Of a DNA stretch of 64,000 bases, positions 63,060 through 64,000 are shown piece by piece. Numbering within the stretch: position 1 is the stretch's first letter; each line of letters starts with the position of its first letter. The DNA is from a virus. A model generated the notes under the pieces. It did no database searches. It was not told the DNA's origin and worked only from the letters and a program-made list of their open reading frames with translations. Location of the stretch: positions 1 through 64,000 of IMG/VR virus record IMGVR_UViG_3300031857_000069; one strand, given 5' to 3'. A program made the position numbers and the translations under genes.

Positions 63060-63386
63060 ATGGGTAAACACCTGCTCTTAGAGGTGTATGATGTCGATTT
63101 TGAAGCGATTAATGATGTAGAATCGCTTCAAAATGCCATGATCAAAGGTATAAATCGTGCAAAGATGACGATTTTAAACACTTTTTCCCATTGTTTTATT
63201 CCTCAGGGGTGTACAGTGGTCATTGCACTGGCAGAAAGTCACGTTTCTTGTCATACTTGGCCAGAAAATGGGTGTCTAGCGGTTGATGTTTACACATGTG
63301 GTGAAGGAAATCCTAGATTGATTGCTCTTGAAATTTTAAAATACCTTGATTCAGACTCATATTCATTGAGAGAAGTTGAACGTTAA
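63060..63386 (+). CDS. speD: S-adenosylmethionine decarboxylase proenzyme
   Basis: 108 aa from ATG 63060. The in-frame TTG at 63045 would add five residues. MGKHLLLEVYDVDFE opens the SpeD fold. ESHVSCHTWPENG holds the E-S self-cleavage site that gives the pyruvoyl group, and LAVDVYTCGEGNP follows. It makes decarboxylated SAM for spermidine synthesis. Many cyanophages carry speD as a host-derived metabolic gene. Confidence 0.9.
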   Translation: MGKHLLLEVYDVDFEAINDVESLQNAMIKGINRAKMTILNTFSHCFIPQGCTVVIALAESHVSCHTWPENGCLAVDVYTCGEGNPRLIALEILKYLDSDSYSLREVER

Positions 63387-63453
63387 ATAGACATAAGGAG
63401 ATAGCAACCTCCTTTATAAAAGTTCTGTTTTATTACTTAAAACAGGAGCTAAA

Positions 63454-63702
63454 ATGTCTAATTTACCTGTCGATAGAGACAAAAATTACATGTATGAAAT
63501 GTGGGGAACCACTCAATTAATTACTGATTATACTTCAACACCACAAAAACGAGTAATTCAAGAAGTTATGCATGATGTTGCACCAAGACATGACTTCAAA
63601 AAACAACTTGAATTGCATGAGAAGATTAGAAATGATGAAGATTATAACGATTGGGATTATGGGACAGAACCAACGTATGGATCTTCCTGGAAATTGTCAT
63701 AA
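63454..63702 (+). CDS. Small acidic unknown protein
   Basis: 82 aa with AGGAG ribosome-binding site. DKNYMYEMWGTTQLITDYTS and a Tyr/Asp-rich end. Directly before gp25. I recall relatives near cyanophage gp25 but no function. Confidence 0.65.
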   Translation: MSNLPVDRDKNYMYEMWGTTQLITDYTSTPQKRVIQEVMHDVAPRHDFKKQLELHEKIRNDEDYNDWDYGTEPTYGSSWKLS

Positions 63703-63705
63703 ATA
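63698..63705 (+). promoter_or_regulatory. Candidate late promoter CATAAATA
   Basis: CATAAATA overlaps the previous stop and lies 22 nt before gp25. One mismatch to the T4 late consensus. Confidence 0.42.
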
Positions 63706-63726
63706 AGTAAAGAAATTTATTTAACA

Positions 63727-64000
63727 ATGGCAGTTACTCGGATATCTAGATCTTTTAAAGATATTAGTTTATCTTTTGATCCACATCCGGTGACAAAAGA
63801 TTTGGCAATTTTAACTAATGAAAGAGCAATCATTCGTTCTATTCGCAATTTAGTTGAAACCATTCCAACTGAACGATTTTTTAATTCAACACTTGGTTCA
63901 AATGTAAGAAGTAGTTTGTTTGATTTTTTTGATTATGGAACTGCATCTGCCATTGAAGATCAAATTTATGAAGTGATTTCTAATTATGAACCTAGGGTAA
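63727..64000 (+). CDS. 25: gp25 baseplate wedge protein, 5' part
   Basis: 91 residues, cut by the window end. ISRSFKDISLSFDPHPVTKD, then LTNERAIIRSIRNLVETIPT and ERFFNSTLGSNVRSSLFD are the gp25 family (sheath/wedge initiator) signature. It begins the next structural block. Confidence 0.88.
   Translation, partial: MAVTRISRSFKDISLSFDPHPVTKDLAILTNERAIIRSIRNLVETIPTERFFNSTLGSNVRSSLFDFFDYGTASAIEDQIYEVISNYEPRV

Overview
The window is part of a T4-like cyanophage genome (a contractile-tailed phage of marine or freshwater Synechococcus/Prochlorococcus). The evidence is a run of T4 core homologues (gp33, gp59, gp32, gp53, gp48, gp4, gp54, gp26, gp5, gp25) together with cyanophage signatures: CP12, SpeD, a flavin-dependent halogenase, a DUF1825 protein and a cyanobacterial-type tRNA-Leu(UAA) group I intron. 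Both ends cut genes: an exonuclease on the left and gp25 on the right.

Layout. 1-3 kb holds replication and late-transcription genes (exonuclease, gp33, gp59, DUF1825, gp32) and a Mom-like modification protein. 3-16.3 kb is the baseplate and hub module: gp53, gp48, an unknown protein and gp4 on the minus strand, then gp54, gp26 with a probable -1 frameshift extension, tape-measure-like and lysin-bearing hub proteins, gp27-like, gp5 and its needle, and an S74-chaperoned protein. 16.3-17.5 kb has sigma70-type promoters, a Phd-like small protein and three tRNA genes, one with an intron. 17.6-27.6 kb carries tail-fibre/adhesin genes with a halogenase inserted among them. 28-32.9 kb holds a DEAH helicase, an HNH nuclease overlapping a DNA methyltransferase, and a homing endonuclease. 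33-49.8 kb is a dense run of very small, mostly overlapping (ATGA) unknown genes, with a second homing endonuclease, CP12, a prohibitin-like protein and an SprT-like metalloprotease. 49.8-52 kb holds a ligase-like DUF6267 protein and three proteins with N-termini matching the T4 capsid-targeting sequence. 52.7-53.5 kb is mostly non-coding and repeat-rich. 53.6-61 kb has more microgenes under repeated promoters, with a GC-rich block at 57-59 kb. 61.1-64 kb holds an AbrB-like protein, a glycosyltransferase, SpeD and gp25.

How it fits together. Structural genes are probably late genes, with T4-type TATAAATA-like sites. The microgene blocks look like early genes driven by host-type promoters. Many of these share a G(G/T)CACA-like box 35-37 nt upstream of the -10 box, which may bind an activator. 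Two homing endonuclease genes have a late promoter inside the loop of a long inverted repeat, the arrangement known from T4 I-TevI. Four MKxxxxF-type proteins (three at 50.7-51.9 kb, one at 32.6 kb) look like internal head proteins packaged with the DNA. One of them resembles an ADP-ribosyltransferase. CP12, SpeD and the halogenase would act on host metabolism or on unknown substrates during infection.

All assignments come from reading the sequence and remembered family motifs. No database search was run.
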